Made by a program: the position numbers and the translations under genes. 64,000 bases of DNA from CALGKJ01 sp049322695 (GTDB taxonomy: Bacteria; Bacillota; Clostridia; Lutisporales; Lutisporaceae). The notes under the pieces were generated by a model, which was not told the DNA's origin, did no database searches, and saw only the letters and a list, made by a program, of their open reading frames with translations. The DNA is taken from positions 244,000 to 307,999 of the forward strand of contig JBMORW010000016.1 of the NCBI GenBank assembly GCA_049322695.1, written 5' to 3'. Shown here piece after piece: positions 50,390 through 59,366 of the stretch (position 1 is the first letter of the stretch; each line of letters begins with the position of its first letter).

Positions 50390-51487
50390 ATGAAAAAAAC
50401 ATATATGGTTTTCATGGCAGCAATGATGATTATACTGTTATTGACAGGCTGCAGGGGAGAAGCGAAAAAAGAATATGAAAAATTCAGTGAAGGATTTTTT
50501 GACACCTTTGATACCTTGACACAGGTTGTAGGTTACTGCAGGAATGAGCAAGAGTTTAAAGCATACATGGAAAAGATAAAGCATCGTTTTGAAGAACTGC
50601 ATAAGCTTTATGACATTTATAATAATTATGAAGGCATAAACAATATTAAAACCATTAATGATAATGCCGGAATACAGCCTGTAAAGGTAGATAAAGAAAT
50701 CATTGATCTTCTGATCTTTGCAAAGGATTGGTATGAAAAGACCGGCGGGAAAACAAATATAGCAATGGGTTCAGTACTGAGGATATGGCATGAATACCGT
50801 ACACATGGCAAGGATTTTCCTGAAGAAGCAAAGCTTCCTCCCATGGAAGAGCTGCTGGAGGCGCAAAAGCATACAGATATAGATAAGGTTATAATAGATA
50901 TTGATAACAGCACAGTATACCTTTCCGATCCGCAGATGAGTCTGGATGTAGGTGCAGTAGCAAAAGGCTTTGCAACTGAAATAGTTGCAAAGGAAATAAT
51001 GGCTTCAGGCTTTACCTCCGGAATCATAAGTCCCGGAGGTAACATAAGAGTCCTTGGAAAGCCTCTGGACGGAGTCCGTGAGAGATGGGGTGTCGGTATA
51101 CAAAATCCCGATAAGGCGATAATATCTGATGACCATAGCAACCTGTTGGATACTATATATATTAATGATGCTGCAGTAGTAAGCAGTGGTGATTATCAAA
51201 GATACTATGTTGTTGACGGGAAGATAGTTCATCACCTTATTGACCCTGTAACCCTGATGCCCGGTCAGCATTTCAAAGCAGTAACCATAGTGGCGGAAGA
51301 CTCGGGAGTAGCGGATTTCCTGTCTACAACAGCTTTTTTGATATCCTATGAAGAATCCAGAAAGCTGATTGAAAGTATAGATGGAGTTGAAGCAGTTTGG
51401 GTTCTACCGGATGGAACAGTAGAGGCTACAGACGGAATGAAAAAAATTATGAAAAGTCATGGTGCCAGTGGGGCAAAATCTAAATAG
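50390..51487 (+). CDS. apbE: ApbE: FAD:protein FMN transferase, lipoprotein form
   Basis: 365 residues from ATG 50390 (GGGTGAT upstream). Signal peptide with lipobox LTGC puts the enzyme outside the membrane. ApbE signatures: 'FDTFDTLTQVVGY', 'TGGKTNIAMGSVLRIWHEY', 'MSLDVGAVAKGFATE' (FAD-binding), 'GIISPGGNIRVLG', 'AAVVSSGDYQRYYVVDGKIVHHLIDPVTLMPG' and 'ADFLSTTAFLIS' with the metal Asp. It moves FMN from FAD onto Ser/Thr of extracellular proteins. The adjacent repeat lipoprotein is the likely substrate, as FmnB/PplA in Listeria. Confidence 0.95.
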   Translation: MKKTYMVFMAAMMIILLLTGCRGEAKKEYEKFSEGFFDTFDTLTQVVGYCRNEQEFKAYMEKIKHRFEELHKLYDIYNNYEGINNIKTINDNAGIQPVKVDKEIIDLLIFAKDWYEKTGGKTNIAMGSVLRIWHEYRTHGKDFPEEAKLPPMEELLEAQKHTDIDKVIIDIDNSTVYLSDPQMSLDVGAVAKGFATEIVAKEIMASGFTSGIISPGGNIRVLGKPLDGVRERWGVGIQNPDKAIISDDHSNLLDTIYINDAAVVSSGDYQRYYVVDGKIVHHLIDPVTLMPGQHFKAVTIVAEDSGVADFLSTTAFLISYEESRKLIESIDGVEAVWVLPDGTVEATDGMKKIMKSHGASGAKSK

Positions 51488-51508
51488 AGAGGCTTTTAAC
51501 TATGTTGT

Positions 51509-51536
51509 AAAGGAGGTTGTCCTCCTTTATTTTTTC
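51509..51536 (+). terminator. Terminator after apbE
   Basis: AAAGGAGG pairs with CCTCCTTT across TTGT, then ATTTTTT. Confidence 0.9.
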
Positions 51537-51732
51537 GTAAAAATGTAAGTCGAATAGAATGTTATTTATAGTTATTTTGTTGAACAGCGCAGAAAAATAA
51601 GCTAACATGTAATTAGTAAAATGATTTTTGTGCAGTTTATTTACTGTGTTCTTTTAAGGAAATACCAATAGGCGGGACTTTAGTATTTTTACAGGTTTTT
51701 GTATGGTTATCAGAAATGGAGGTGTGTTATAA

Positions 51733-54036
51733 ATGTATAAGAACAAGCTTGTTGGCATCTTGATAATTGTGTTAGTTGTATTGTCAGTAAATACTGTTTT
51801 ATATATAACACATGCTTACTCTGATGACGATCAGAAAATCACCGTAGTAATGGATGACAATTATCCTCCATTTTCATTCCGTGACAGTAATGGGGTTTTA
51901 CAGGGAATTACCATTGACCAGTGGAGGCTTTTTGAGAAAAAGACCGGCATCAGGGTTGAGATAACAGGAATGGAATGGAGCAAAGCCTTTCAGTCAATGA
52001 AGGATGGGATGTATGATGTTATTGACACTATATCATACAATAAAGAAAGAGAAGCATATCTTGATTACACAAAGCCTTATGCAACTATAGACGTTCCTAT
52101 ATTCTTTCATAAAAACATATCCGGCATAACTGATGTTGAATCCTTAAAGGGCTTTACGGTAGCTGCTAAGAAAAGTGACAATGCAATAAGAGAGCTGGAG
52201 AAAAGAGGTATATCAAATATCGTAGTTTATGATACCGCAGAGGCTGTAGTCAAGGCTGCCAAGGATCAGGAGATTGTAATTTTCGTTATGGGTAAGCCTC
52301 CTTCAATGTACTATATGTACAAAATGGGGATACAACAGAACTTTAATTATGCATCTTCATTATATACAAGCCAGTTTTACAGAGCAGTAAAGGAAGGCGA
52401 CAAAAAGCTGCTTAATACTCTTAATGAAGGGTTTGCAAAGATTACCAAGCAGGAATATGATGAAATAGATAAAAAATGGTATGGGAATACCTATATAGAC
52501 TTGTATAATTCAAAGCTTTTCAGAAAAGTTTTGATCATTGTATCAGCAATCATACTAATAGTTTTTATCCTGATACTATGGAATAGAACTCTTCATTTAA
52601 AAGTCAGGCAAAAAACTAGAGAACTGTCAAAAACCATAGATAAGCTGCAGATAAGTGAAGCAAGAATAAGAGCTTTACTGGAAGCCATACCTGATATATT
52701 TTTCCTGTTGGATCAGGAAGGCAGAATACTTGATTACCATGCCATGCAAGAAAACATGCTGTATATAGATTCTGAAAATTTCATTAATAAGAAGCTCAGT
52801 GATATTTTTCCCATAGAATTAGCTGAGAAATTCCAGTTGGCCATAGATAATTCTATTAATAGCGATAGAATGCAAACCTGTGAGTATCACTTGGATATCA
52901 AGGATGAAAGATATCATTATGAAGCTCGTTTGGCAGCATGTGGCAAGGATAGAGTTGTAGGAATAGTGCGCGATATCACTGAACGTAAAAAAACTGAAGA
53001 AAAGCTTATGGAAATAAGCATTCACGATACATTGACAGGGCTATACAACAGATATTATTTCGAAAAAGAGATAGCAAGATTACAGAAGTCTAAAATGAAG
53101 ACATTGTGCATTGCAATGTTTGACCTGGATGGGCTTAAGCTGATAAATGACACCATGGGTCATGCCATGGGTGATCAATATCTCATCGCAGCTACTCAAA
53201 TAATAACGAAATCCTTTCCGATGGAAGCCATGGTAGCCAGAATAGGCGGTGATGAGTTCTGTGCTGTTATTATAGATAAAACAGAAGAAGACATAAGTAA
53301 GTATTCTAAATACTTTGTTGCTGAAACAGATAAATATAACAGCAGCAATCATGTTATACAGATAAGCATTTCCTTTGGTTATGCATTTGCCAAGGATTAT
53401 ATTGACATAAGTGAAATCATGAGAGAAGCGGATAATAACATGTATAGAGTAAAGCTCCACAGAAGGCAGAGCATGAAAAGCGAAATTGTCCAGACTATGA
53501 AAAATATGCTCGAAGCGAGAGATTTCATTACAGAGGGACATGCAAACAGAATGGAAGAGCTGGCTGTCATGCTTGCACACAAGATCGGTATACCTGAAAA
53601 GGATATATCCGATATAAGGCTGCTTGCACAATTTCATGATATCGGCAAGGTAGGAATACCTGATTATATTCTTTTTAAGCCCTCTAAGCTGACACCTGAA
53701 GAGTTTGAGATTATGAAACGTCATACCGAGATAGGACATCGCATAGCTGAAGCTTCAGTTGATTTGCTTCCTATAGCGGATTTCATATTGAAGCATCATG
53801 AATATTGGAATGGAAAGGGATATCCCTTTGGTATAAAAGGGGAAGAAATACCTATTGAATGCAGGATATTATCAATTGTTGATGCTTACGATGCAATGAC
53901 TAATGACAGACCATACAGAAAGGCAATGTCAAAGCCTGAGGCATTGGATGAGCTGAAAAAGTGCTCAGGTACCCAATTTGATCCTGTACTTACAGACGTG
54001 TTTATAAAAATGATAGAGACTCGTCAGAATAACTAG
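51733..54036 (+). CDS. Second SBP-PAS-GGDEF-HD-GYP cyclic-di-GMP enzyme
   Basis: 767 residues, GGAGGTG before the ATG. Signal/anchor (1-28), SBP_bac_3 (~33-250, 'MDDNYPPFSFRDSNGVLQGITIDQWRLFEKKTGI'), membrane helix (~265-285), one PAS domain (~305-425), GGDEF (~430-585) with IGGDEF at ~504-509 and no RxxD inhibition site upstream of it, and HD-GYP (~590-767) with FHDIGK at ~635 and HHEYWNGKGYP at ~688. Shares its plan with the 953-residue protein at 22.6-25.5 kb but has one fewer PAS domain. The PilZ gene beside it is a likely downstream c-di-GMP receiver. Confidence 0.93.
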   Translation: MYKNKLVGILIIVLVVLSVNTVLYITHAYSDDDQKITVVMDDNYPPFSFRDSNGVLQGITIDQWRLFEKKTGIRVEITGMEWSKAFQSMKDGMYDVIDTISYNKEREAYLDYTKPYATIDVPIFFHKNISGITDVESLKGFTVAAKKSDNAIRELEKRGISNIVVYDTAEAVVKAAKDQEIVIFVMGKPPSMYYMYKMGIQQNFNYASSLYTSQFYRAVKEGDKKLLNTLNEGFAKITKQEYDEIDKKWYGNTYIDLYNSKLFRKVLIIVSAIILIVFILILWNRTLHLKVRQKTRELSKTIDKLQISEARIRALLEAIPDIFFLLDQEGRILDYHAMQENMLYIDSENFINKKLSDIFPIELAEKFQLAIDNSINSDRMQTCEYHLDIKDERYHYEARLAACGKDRVVGIVRDITERKKTEEKLMEISIHDTLTGLYNRYYFEKEIARLQKSKMKTLCIAMFDLDGLKLINDTMGHAMGDQYLIAATQIITKSFPMEAMVARIGGDEFCAVIIDKTEEDISKYSKYFVAETDKYNSSNHVIQISISFGYAFAKDYIDISEIMREADNNMYRVKLHRRQSMKSEIVQTMKNMLEARDFITEGHANRMEELAVMLAHKIGIPEKDISDIRLLAQFHDIGKVGIPDYILFKPSKLTPEEFEIMKRHTEIGHRIAEASVDLLPIADFILKHHEYWNGKGYPFGIKGEEIPIECRILSIVDAYDAMTNDRPYRKAMSKPEALDELKKCSGTQFDPVLTDVFIKMIETRQNN

Positions 54037-54058
54037 GATTTGCTCAAAAAAGTATTGA

Positions 54059-54084
54059 GCCAGACCTTGCGGTCTGGCTTTTAC
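54059..54084. terminator. Terminator between convergent GGDEF and PilZ genes
   Basis: GCCAGACC pairs with GGTCTGGC across TTGC, followed by TTTTA. Confidence 0.9.
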
Positions 54085-54092
54085 CATAATAA

Positions 54093-54440
54093 TTAATTGT
54101 TTTTAAGCTCGGTTTCATACATTTCGACTCTCTGGCTCAGGATATCAGCCAGTCCCACGAACTCGCAGCCAATAAAATATCTATCCTCCTGTTTTTCTAT
54201 ACGAACTATTTTAAGTACTGCATAGAAAAACTTATCATCTGTCAGCTGTATTTTTGCATCAAAGTAATAGTCCAACGGCAGCTCATGACTGCATGTAAAG
54301 CCAAGCCCTGCTTTGGATATATTTACGACATTGATGCTCTGGTTTATATCAGAAATTAACTCATAGTCTTGTTTGAAGAGATTGGATATAGTTAATTCCA
54401 GCTTAAGTGGCAGTCTGTTAGATTTTCTTTTTTCTACCAT
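54093..54440 (-). CDS. PilZ-domain c-di-GMP receptor
   Basis: 115 residues. Contains both ligand motifs: RxxxR as RKSNR at ~4-8 and NxSxxG as NISKAG at ~60-65, spaced as in PilZ proteins. It therefore probably binds c-di-GMP. No other domain. The ribosome site AGGAGG is 14 bases from the ATG, longer than usual. Convergent to the cyclase/phosphodiesterase gene; output target is unknown. Confidence 0.9.
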   Translation of the reverse strand: MVEKRKSNRLPLKLELTISNLFKQDYELISDINQSINVVNISKAGLGFTCSHELPLDYYFDAKIQLTDDKFFYAVLKIVRIEKQEDRYFIGCEFVGLADILSQRVEMYETELKNN

Positions 54441-54634
54441 AATATGCTTGAATACCTCCTCTTAGCTTGTTTCCTATAGTTTGATTTTATCACATTTATT
54501 AGTATATGGCACTATATATTTGTCTTAAGTGTTCGCTGATAATTATAAGACTGGATTTTGCAGCAGTAATTTGCTATTATTTTTATTAAGCAGTAATTAT
54601 ACATAGCAGATTCATAATTTGAGGGAGAACTCAT

Positions 54635-55306
54635 ATGAAAAAGATTAAAAAAAGAATTATTATGATATTCATTATTTCCGTTTTTTCGATGATTTCCGGT
54701 ATTCTGTATATTGATTACCATGTAAGCAGTATTGGGAAGAAAATGCTGGTAAAGCCTGAAAACACCTTTTGTGCAGATGCCATACTTATTTTGGGCGCTT
54801 ATGTACATCCCGGAGGAAAAGTATCAGGCATGCTTGCAGACAGGCTAAATCATGGCTATGAGCTGTATAAAGCAGGGAAAGCACCCAAAATAGTGGTAAG
54901 CGGAGACCATGGGCAAAAATCATATGATGAGGTCAATGCAATGAGAATATATCTTGAGAACAAAGGGGTTCCACGTGAAGATATATTTATGGATCATGCA
55001 GGCTTTAATACCTATGACAGCATTTATAGACTGAGAGATATTTTTTTAGTGGAAAAGGCTATAATAGTATCCCAGGAATACCACACGCTGAGAGCTCTTT
55101 ATATAGCAGAAAGACTTGGTGTAGATGCATGTGGTGTTGGAGCAGATACATACATCTATCCAAAAATGGCGTATTACAGATTCAGAGAAGTTGGAGCAAG
55201 ACTTAAAGCGTTTATTACAGCAGGGATATTTAAACCTGAGCCTAAGTATCTTGGTAAGACCATACCTATTTGGTTAAGCGGAACACTTACGGATGACGGG
55301 AAATAG
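54635..55306 (+). CDS. SanA/YdcF-family (DUF218) membrane-anchored protein
   Basis: 223 residues, GAGGGAGAA before the ATG. N-terminal membrane helix (~7-28), then a DUF218 domain: 'ADAILILGAYVHPGGKVSGMLADRLNHGYELYKAGKAPKIVVSGDHG', 'DEVNAMRIYLENKGVPREDIFMDHAGFNTYDSIYRLRD', 'AIIVSQEYHTLRALYIAERLG'. SanA-type proteins affect envelope barrier and vancomycin sensitivity; the enzymatic reaction is not known. Confidence 0.93.
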   Translation: MKKIKKRIIMIFIISVFSMISGILYIDYHVSSIGKKMLVKPENTFCADAILILGAYVHPGGKVSGMLADRLNHGYELYKAGKAPKIVVSGDHGQKSYDEVNAMRIYLENKGVPREDIFMDHAGFNTYDSIYRLRDIFLVEKAIIVSQEYHTLRALYIAERLGVDACGVGADTYIYPKMAYYRFREVGARLKAFITAGIFKPEPKYLGKTIPIWLSGTLTDDGK

Positions 55307-55378
55307 GGGGATTCTTTTGAAACGGCTGTAAATGCAGGTATTTTGTCTGATGTTTGAAGGCGTTTCATAGGAATCCTC
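55307..55378. repeat. Imperfect 18-bp inverted repeat between convergent genes
   Basis: The 18-base arms at 55307-55324 and 55361-55378 pair at 15 of 18 positions around a 36-base loop, with T-rich sequence after the right arm. It could act as a terminator for the flanking convergent genes. Confidence 0.5.
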
Positions 55379-55382
55379 TTCT

Positions 55383-55694
55383 TTATCCCAGGAAATCCGG
55401 ATTGTTCACATGCTCCGTCCTAACAGCCTTTTGGACAATGGTCATATGTATCCGCCCATTGGCTATATCAGAGGTGCATGGAAACTTTGCTCCACAGGTA
55501 CTGCACTGAAGGTACTCTCTGTCACATGTTTTTTCACGGTTGTCAAAGAGATAGGGTAATGCCTCTTCGGAACGGGTATTTTGTTCGCTTAGTGGAGTTT
55601 CCAGCTTATAGGTATATAGATATGTGGCCTCTCTTTTCAAATCAAAGCTTCCACTCTTGCAATTGGGGCAGATTAATGAATCTTTTAAGTTCAA
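55383..55694 (-). CDS. Zinc-ribbon protein of unknown function
   Basis: 103 residues from TTG 55694 with AAAGGGTG upstream. Two CxxC pairs, CPNC at ~9-12 and CSTC at ~63-66, as in a zinc ribbon; the residues between include 'LKREATYLYTYKLETPLSEQNTR'. C-terminal tail 'VVRTEH'-like, polar. Possibly binds nucleic acid or metal. Family not recognised. Confidence 0.65.
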   Translation of the reverse strand: MNLKDSLICPNCKSGSFDLKREATYLYTYKLETPLSEQNTRSEEALPYLFDNREKTCDREYLQCSTCGAKFPCTSDIANGRIHMTIVQKAVRTEHVNNPDFLG

Positions 55695-55901
55695 TGACTA
55701 CACCCTTTCTTGTTTTGATTTTTATCATCCTGCCTATTGTTTCGTTCTTTGTTAAATGTGCTGTATATTATATTATTGGTTTAGAAGTTTCAAAGTATAA
55801 TGGATTTTGCACTTAATCCGCCAATGCAGGGAGATATTTTGATGCAAAATCAAAACATGCAGTGTATTAACAGGTCAATAGACTATAATATTACTTTTTT
55901 C

Positions 55902-55930
55902 TTGACATATAATATAGTAGATGTTATCAT
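55902..55930 (+). promoter_or_regulatory. Promoter of the methionine T-box operon
   Basis: TTGACA (55902-55907), 17-base spacer, TATCAT (55925-55930), about 30 bases before the T-box stem I. Confidence 0.65.
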
Positions 55931-55957
55931 TAATGAAATTAACTAAATACTGTTTTA

Positions 55958-56260
55958 AAGGACTATGATAGAGAGAGTAATTTGGAGGATGCATCAAAGA
56001 GAGCTTCTGTTTGGTGAGAGGAAGCATGCTATACTGAATGAACATGGCTCTTGAGTCTTGCACCGAGCTTATGTTAGGCTGCGACGGCTGCACCCGTTAT
56101 AGTGCTAGAGTATCTGCAACCGCTGGCTGCTTGGAACATTCCATGCTCCATGGGATAATTGCACGTACTTGAAGAGGCTGTTTTTTTTATACAGCGAATT
56201 GGGGTGGTACCACGTGATATGAGTCTCGTCCTCAGGTTTTCCTGAGGTCGGGACTTTTTA
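55958..56260 (+). promoter_or_regulatory. T-box leader, methionine type, with terminator
   Basis: Stem I starts near 55961 (GACTA...AGTC at 56054-56057) with the AGAGAGTAA start. The specifier region near 56036-56046 offers ATG codons (56038-56040, 56044-56046), so methionyl-tRNA is the likely ligand. The T-box AATTGGGGTGGTACCACG (56198-56214) has UGGU, which fits a tRNA with A at its discriminator. The terminator at 56222-56260 is a 15-base-pair stem with one mismatch followed by TTTTTA. The leader also contains the stem III hairpin. Confidence 0.9.
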
Positions 56261-56295
56261 TTTTACTAACTTTAATAATTTAAGGAGGAAACGGA

Positions 56296-57456
56296 ATGGT
56301 TAAGAAAAGTATTGAGGAAATCAATGAAAAGATCAGACAAGGCAGGGCAGTAGTGATGACTGCCGATGAAATCATCGATTATGCAGAAGAAAGAGGAATT
56401 AAAGCAGCAGCAAGGGAGGTGGATGTAGTAACAACTGCAACCTTTGGACCAATGTGCAGCAGCGGTGTGTTTCTAAACTTCGGACATTCGGACCCTCCAA
56501 TAAGAATGTCCGGCGTAAGCCTGAACGACGTGCCTGCATATGCAGGAATTGCAGCTGTCGATGCATATATAGGCGCTACAGAGCTTTCTAAGACCAGGGG
56601 CTTTGAGTACGGTGGAGCACATGTCATAGAGGACTTAGTTGCAGGCAAGGATATTCTTCTCGAGGCAATAAGCTATGGAACTGACTGCTATCCCAGAAAG
56701 GATATCAGGACCTATATCAATAAGGATAATATCAACCAAGCCTTTATGTTCAACCCCAGAAATGCTTATCAGAATTATGCAGCTGCTGCAAATTCGGGGG
56801 ATAAGGCTTTATATACTTATATGGGAACACTTCTGCCAGAATATGGTAATGTAACCTATTCTACCTCAGGACAGCTGAGTCCGCTGCTTAATGACCCGCA
56901 TTACAGAACTATAGGACTGGGTACAAAAATATTTCTTGGAGGTGCCGAAGGCTATGTTGCTTGGGAGGGTACACAACACAATCCCAAGCAGAATAGGACA
57001 GAAGAGGGTGTTCCAATCGGAGCGGCAGGCACATTGGCACTTATAGGCAATATCAAGAAGATGAGCAAGAAGTACATAAGGGCTGCAGTATTTGAAAAAT
57101 ATGGAGTGTCACTGTTTGTAGGAATAGGCATACCAATCCCTGTTATAGACGAGGAAATGCTTATAAACACAACCATACGGGATAGAGATATTAAGACAAA
57201 CATTCTGGATTACAGTATTTCATCAGGTCCCAGAAGGATTGTGAAACAAGTCAGCTATGAAGAGCTCAGAAGCGGTACTGTTGAACTGGAAGGCAAGAGG
57301 GTAACCTCTGCACCGCTTTCAAGCCTTAAGCTTGCCAGAGAGATAGCAGAGCTTCTGAAGAACTGGATAGAGAAAGGAAGCTTTGAACTGAGCATACCTG
57401 TAGCAAAGCTGCCGACTGATAACAAAGTCAACAAATTGGAAGTAAGGGGTGTGTAG
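56296..57456 (+). CDS. Homocysteine biosynthesis protein (HcyBio, COG1900)
   Basis: 386 residues, AAGGAGG before the ATG. Matches PF01837: 'EINEKIRQGRAVVMTADE', 'VTTATFGPMCSSGVFLNFGHSDPPIRM', 'YGGAHVIEDLVAGKDILLEA', 'TDCYPRKDIRTYI', 'GLGTKIFLGGAEGYVAWEGTQHNP', 'RDRDIKTNILDYSISSGPR'. In methanogens and some anaerobes this family, with a NIL-ferredoxin partner, makes homocysteine from aspartate semialdehyde and sulfide. The conserved Cys in PMCSSG is a persulfide candidate. First gene after the methionine T-box. Confidence 0.93.
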   Translation: MVKKSIEEINEKIRQGRAVVMTADEIIDYAEERGIKAAAREVDVVTTATFGPMCSSGVFLNFGHSDPPIRMSGVSLNDVPAYAGIAAVDAYIGATELSKTRGFEYGGAHVIEDLVAGKDILLEAISYGTDCYPRKDIRTYINKDNINQAFMFNPRNAYQNYAAAANSGDKALYTYMGTLLPEYGNVTYSTSGQLSPLLNDPHYRTIGLGTKIFLGGAEGYVAWEGTQHNPKQNRTEEGVPIGAAGTLALIGNIKKMSKKYIRAAVFEKYGVSLFVGIGIPIPVIDEEMLINTTIRDRDIKTNILDYSISSGPRRIVKQVSYEELRSGTVELEGKRVTSAPLSSLKLAREIAELLKNWIEKGSFELSIPVAKLPTDNKVNKLEVRGV

Positions 57457-57457
57457 A

Positions 57458-57880
57458 ATGAGAAAGCTGAAACTTTTATTGTCTTTTCCACAGAACATAG
57501 TCAATAAAGCAATTACCTGCGAAATAATAACCAGATACGGTATTTATGTGAACATACTGCATGCAGATATAGGTATTAGCAAAAAAGGAAAGATGATACT
57601 GGAGATATCCGGCACTGATAAAAGTATTGAAGAGGCACTTGGGTATCTAAATGAAAACAATGTAGCATACAAAGAGTTGTCTGAATCAATATTCAGAAAA
57701 GAAGAGGAATGTGTTCACTGTGGAGCCTGTACCGGTATATGTCCCAGTGAAGCCTTGCATTTTAATAGAAATGAATGGAGTGTGGAGCTGGATAAGGAGA
57801 AATGTCTTTTGTGCAGCCTTTGTGTAAGAGCCTGCCCTGTAAGAGCTATAGCAATAGGAGATGATTTTTGGGATGTATGA
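57458..57880 (+). CDS. NIL-domain 2[4Fe-4S] ferredoxin
   Basis: 140 residues from ATG 57458 (AGGGGTG upstream), one base after the HcyBio stop. An N-terminal NIL domain (~1-75, 'LLSFPQNIVNKAITCEIITRYGIYVNILHADIGIS') is followed by two 4Fe-4S binding motifs, CVHCGACTGICPSEA and CLLCSLCVRACPVRA. It is the electron-carrying partner of the homocysteine-forming system. Confidence 0.95.
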   Translation: MRKLKLLLSFPQNIVNKAITCEIITRYGIYVNILHADIGISKKGKMILEISGTDKSIEEALGYLNENNVAYKELSESIFRKEEECVHCGACTGICPSEALHFNRNEWSVELDKEKCLLCSLCVRACPVRAIAIGDDFWDV

Positions 57881-58592
57881 GGAAAGAAGCTACAGAGAAA
57901 AGTTTAAAGCGGAGGGATTGAGCTTTTATGATATATGCATAATGGAGACAGATTTGAGAATAGGAGCCAGGAGGAATATTACAAAAGAAGCACTGCTGCT
58001 TGTCAGTGAATATAGGACACAGCTGGAGGACTATATCAAAATACATCCGGATTTTCTTAAAAGCCTCGAGCCTGTGAAAGCTGTCCATAATGCCCCGGAA
58101 ATAGTAAAGAGAATGTGCAGCTCTGCTGAAAAGGCAGGGGTAGGGCCAATGGCAGCCGTAGCGGGGGCAATAAGTGAAATGGTTGGTGTTGAGCTTCTGA
58201 AGTATACGGATGAAGTCATTGTTGAAAACGGCGGTGATATTTATATAAAATCCGCTTCATCCAGAATTATAGGCATATATGCAGGAAGCTCACCCTTGAG
58301 CAATAGGATAGGCATTTGGGCAGATGCGCCTGAGGGCATCGGAATATGTACCTCCTCCGGTACCGTAGGTCACTCTTTAAGCTTTGGAAATGCTGATGCG
58401 GCAGTTATTATTTCCCGGGACACATTTTTGGCTGATGCCGCTGCTACGGCACTGGGTAATATGATCAAATCTGCAGCGGATATTGAGTCGTCATTGAAAA
58501 GGATATGTTCAATAGTGGGAATCAAAGGAGCAGTGGTAATTATTGGAGATAATATTGGCTGCAGTGGCGATATACAACTGGTAAAAATTTAG
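57873..58592 (+). CDS. UPF0280 (COG2122) ApbE-like protein
   Basis: 239 residues from ATG 57873, overlapping the ferredoxin gene by 8 bases. UPF0280 pattern: 'MYEERSYREKFKAEGLSFYDICIMETDLRIGARRNI', 'PLEPVKAVHNAPEIVKRMCSSAEKAGVGPMAAVAGAISE', 'ENGGDIYIKSA', 'GIGICTSSGTVGHSLSFGNADAAVIISRD'. It is distantly related to ApbE and genetically linked with HcyBio in other anaerobes. Its precise step is not known. Confidence 0.92.
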   Translation: MYEERSYREKFKAEGLSFYDICIMETDLRIGARRNITKEALLLVSEYRTQLEDYIKIHPDFLKSLEPVKAVHNAPEIVKRMCSSAEKAGVGPMAAVAGAISEMVGVELLKYTDEVIVENGGDIYIKSASSRIIGIYAGSSPLSNRIGIWADAPEGIGICTSSGTVGHSLSFGNADAAVIISRDTFLADAAATALGNMIKSAADIESSLKRICSIVGIKGAVVIIGDNIGCSGDIQLVKI

Positions 58593-58606
58593 CTGGAGGT
58601 GTTATT

Positions 58607-59344
58607 ATGAAAATTTCTATAGAGCTGATACCAAGACAAAAAGAGCAGCTTCTAAGTGAAGGTGTAGAAATATCAGAGAGATTCAGAAACATCAGTGTAG
58701 TCAATATACCTGATCTTTTGAAGCTGAATCTCAGAAGCTGGGAGGCCTGTGGAATGCTGAAAGAGCATTTTTCTGAAGCAATACCGCATATCAGGGCAAT
58801 GGACTTCAATACAAAAGATATAGGAAAACTGCTGGATTTGCTGGAGCAATCAAATGTAAGCGAGATACTTGTGTTGACAGGCGATAAGCCCCAGGATCTG
58901 AGAAAGGTTTACTCTACAAACAGTTTGGATCTGATCAGAAAAATAAAAAGCATCAGGGATATAAAAATATACGCGGCAATAGACCAATATAGAGGAAATA
59001 TAAAGAAGGAGCTTGAATACATACAGAGAAAGCTGGACGCAGGTGCAGACGGATTTTTTACACAACCTTTCTTCGATATCAGATTTCTGCAGATGTATAT
59101 GGATTTTTTACAGGATTACGAAGTATACTGGGGTATATCTCCAATACTTTCCGAAAATGCCGTTAATTATTGGGAGATAAAGAATGATGTTGTTTTTCCC
59201 AAGGACTTCGAGTTTTCTTTAGAGTGGAATATAGACTATGCTCAGAAGGTATTGAGACTGGTAAGGCAGATTGATTCCAACCTGTATTTCATGCCTGTCA
59301 GGACAGATATAAACGAGTACCTTTCCAGAGTATTTGAATGTTAG
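58607..59344 (+). CDS. Short methylenetetrahydrofolate reductase (MetF-like)
   Basis: 245 residues, GGAGGTG before the ATG, shorter than usual MetF (~290). TIM-barrel MTHFR features: 'ISIELIPRQKEQLLSEG', 'IPHIRAMDFN', 'VSEILVLTGDKPQDLRKVYSTNSLDLIRKIKS', 'KKELEYIQRKLDAGADGFFTQPFFDIRFLQMYMDFL'. It supplies 5-methyl-THF to MetH. It lies between UPF0280 and metH, overlapping the upstream edge of the latter. Confidence 0.88.
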   Translation: MKISIELIPRQKEQLLSEGVEISERFRNISVVNIPDLLKLNLRSWEACGMLKEHFSEAIPHIRAMDFNTKDIGKLLDLLEQSNVSEILVLTGDKPQDLRKVYSTNSLDLIRKIKSIRDIKIYAAIDQYRGNIKKELEYIQRKLDAGADGFFTQPFFDIRFLQMYMDFLQDYEVYWGISPILSENAVNYWEIKNDVVFPKDFEFSLEWNIDYAQKVLRLVRQIDSNLYFMPVRTDINEYLSRVFEC

Positions 59345-59366
59345 AGCAAATATTGGAGGTGTGAGC

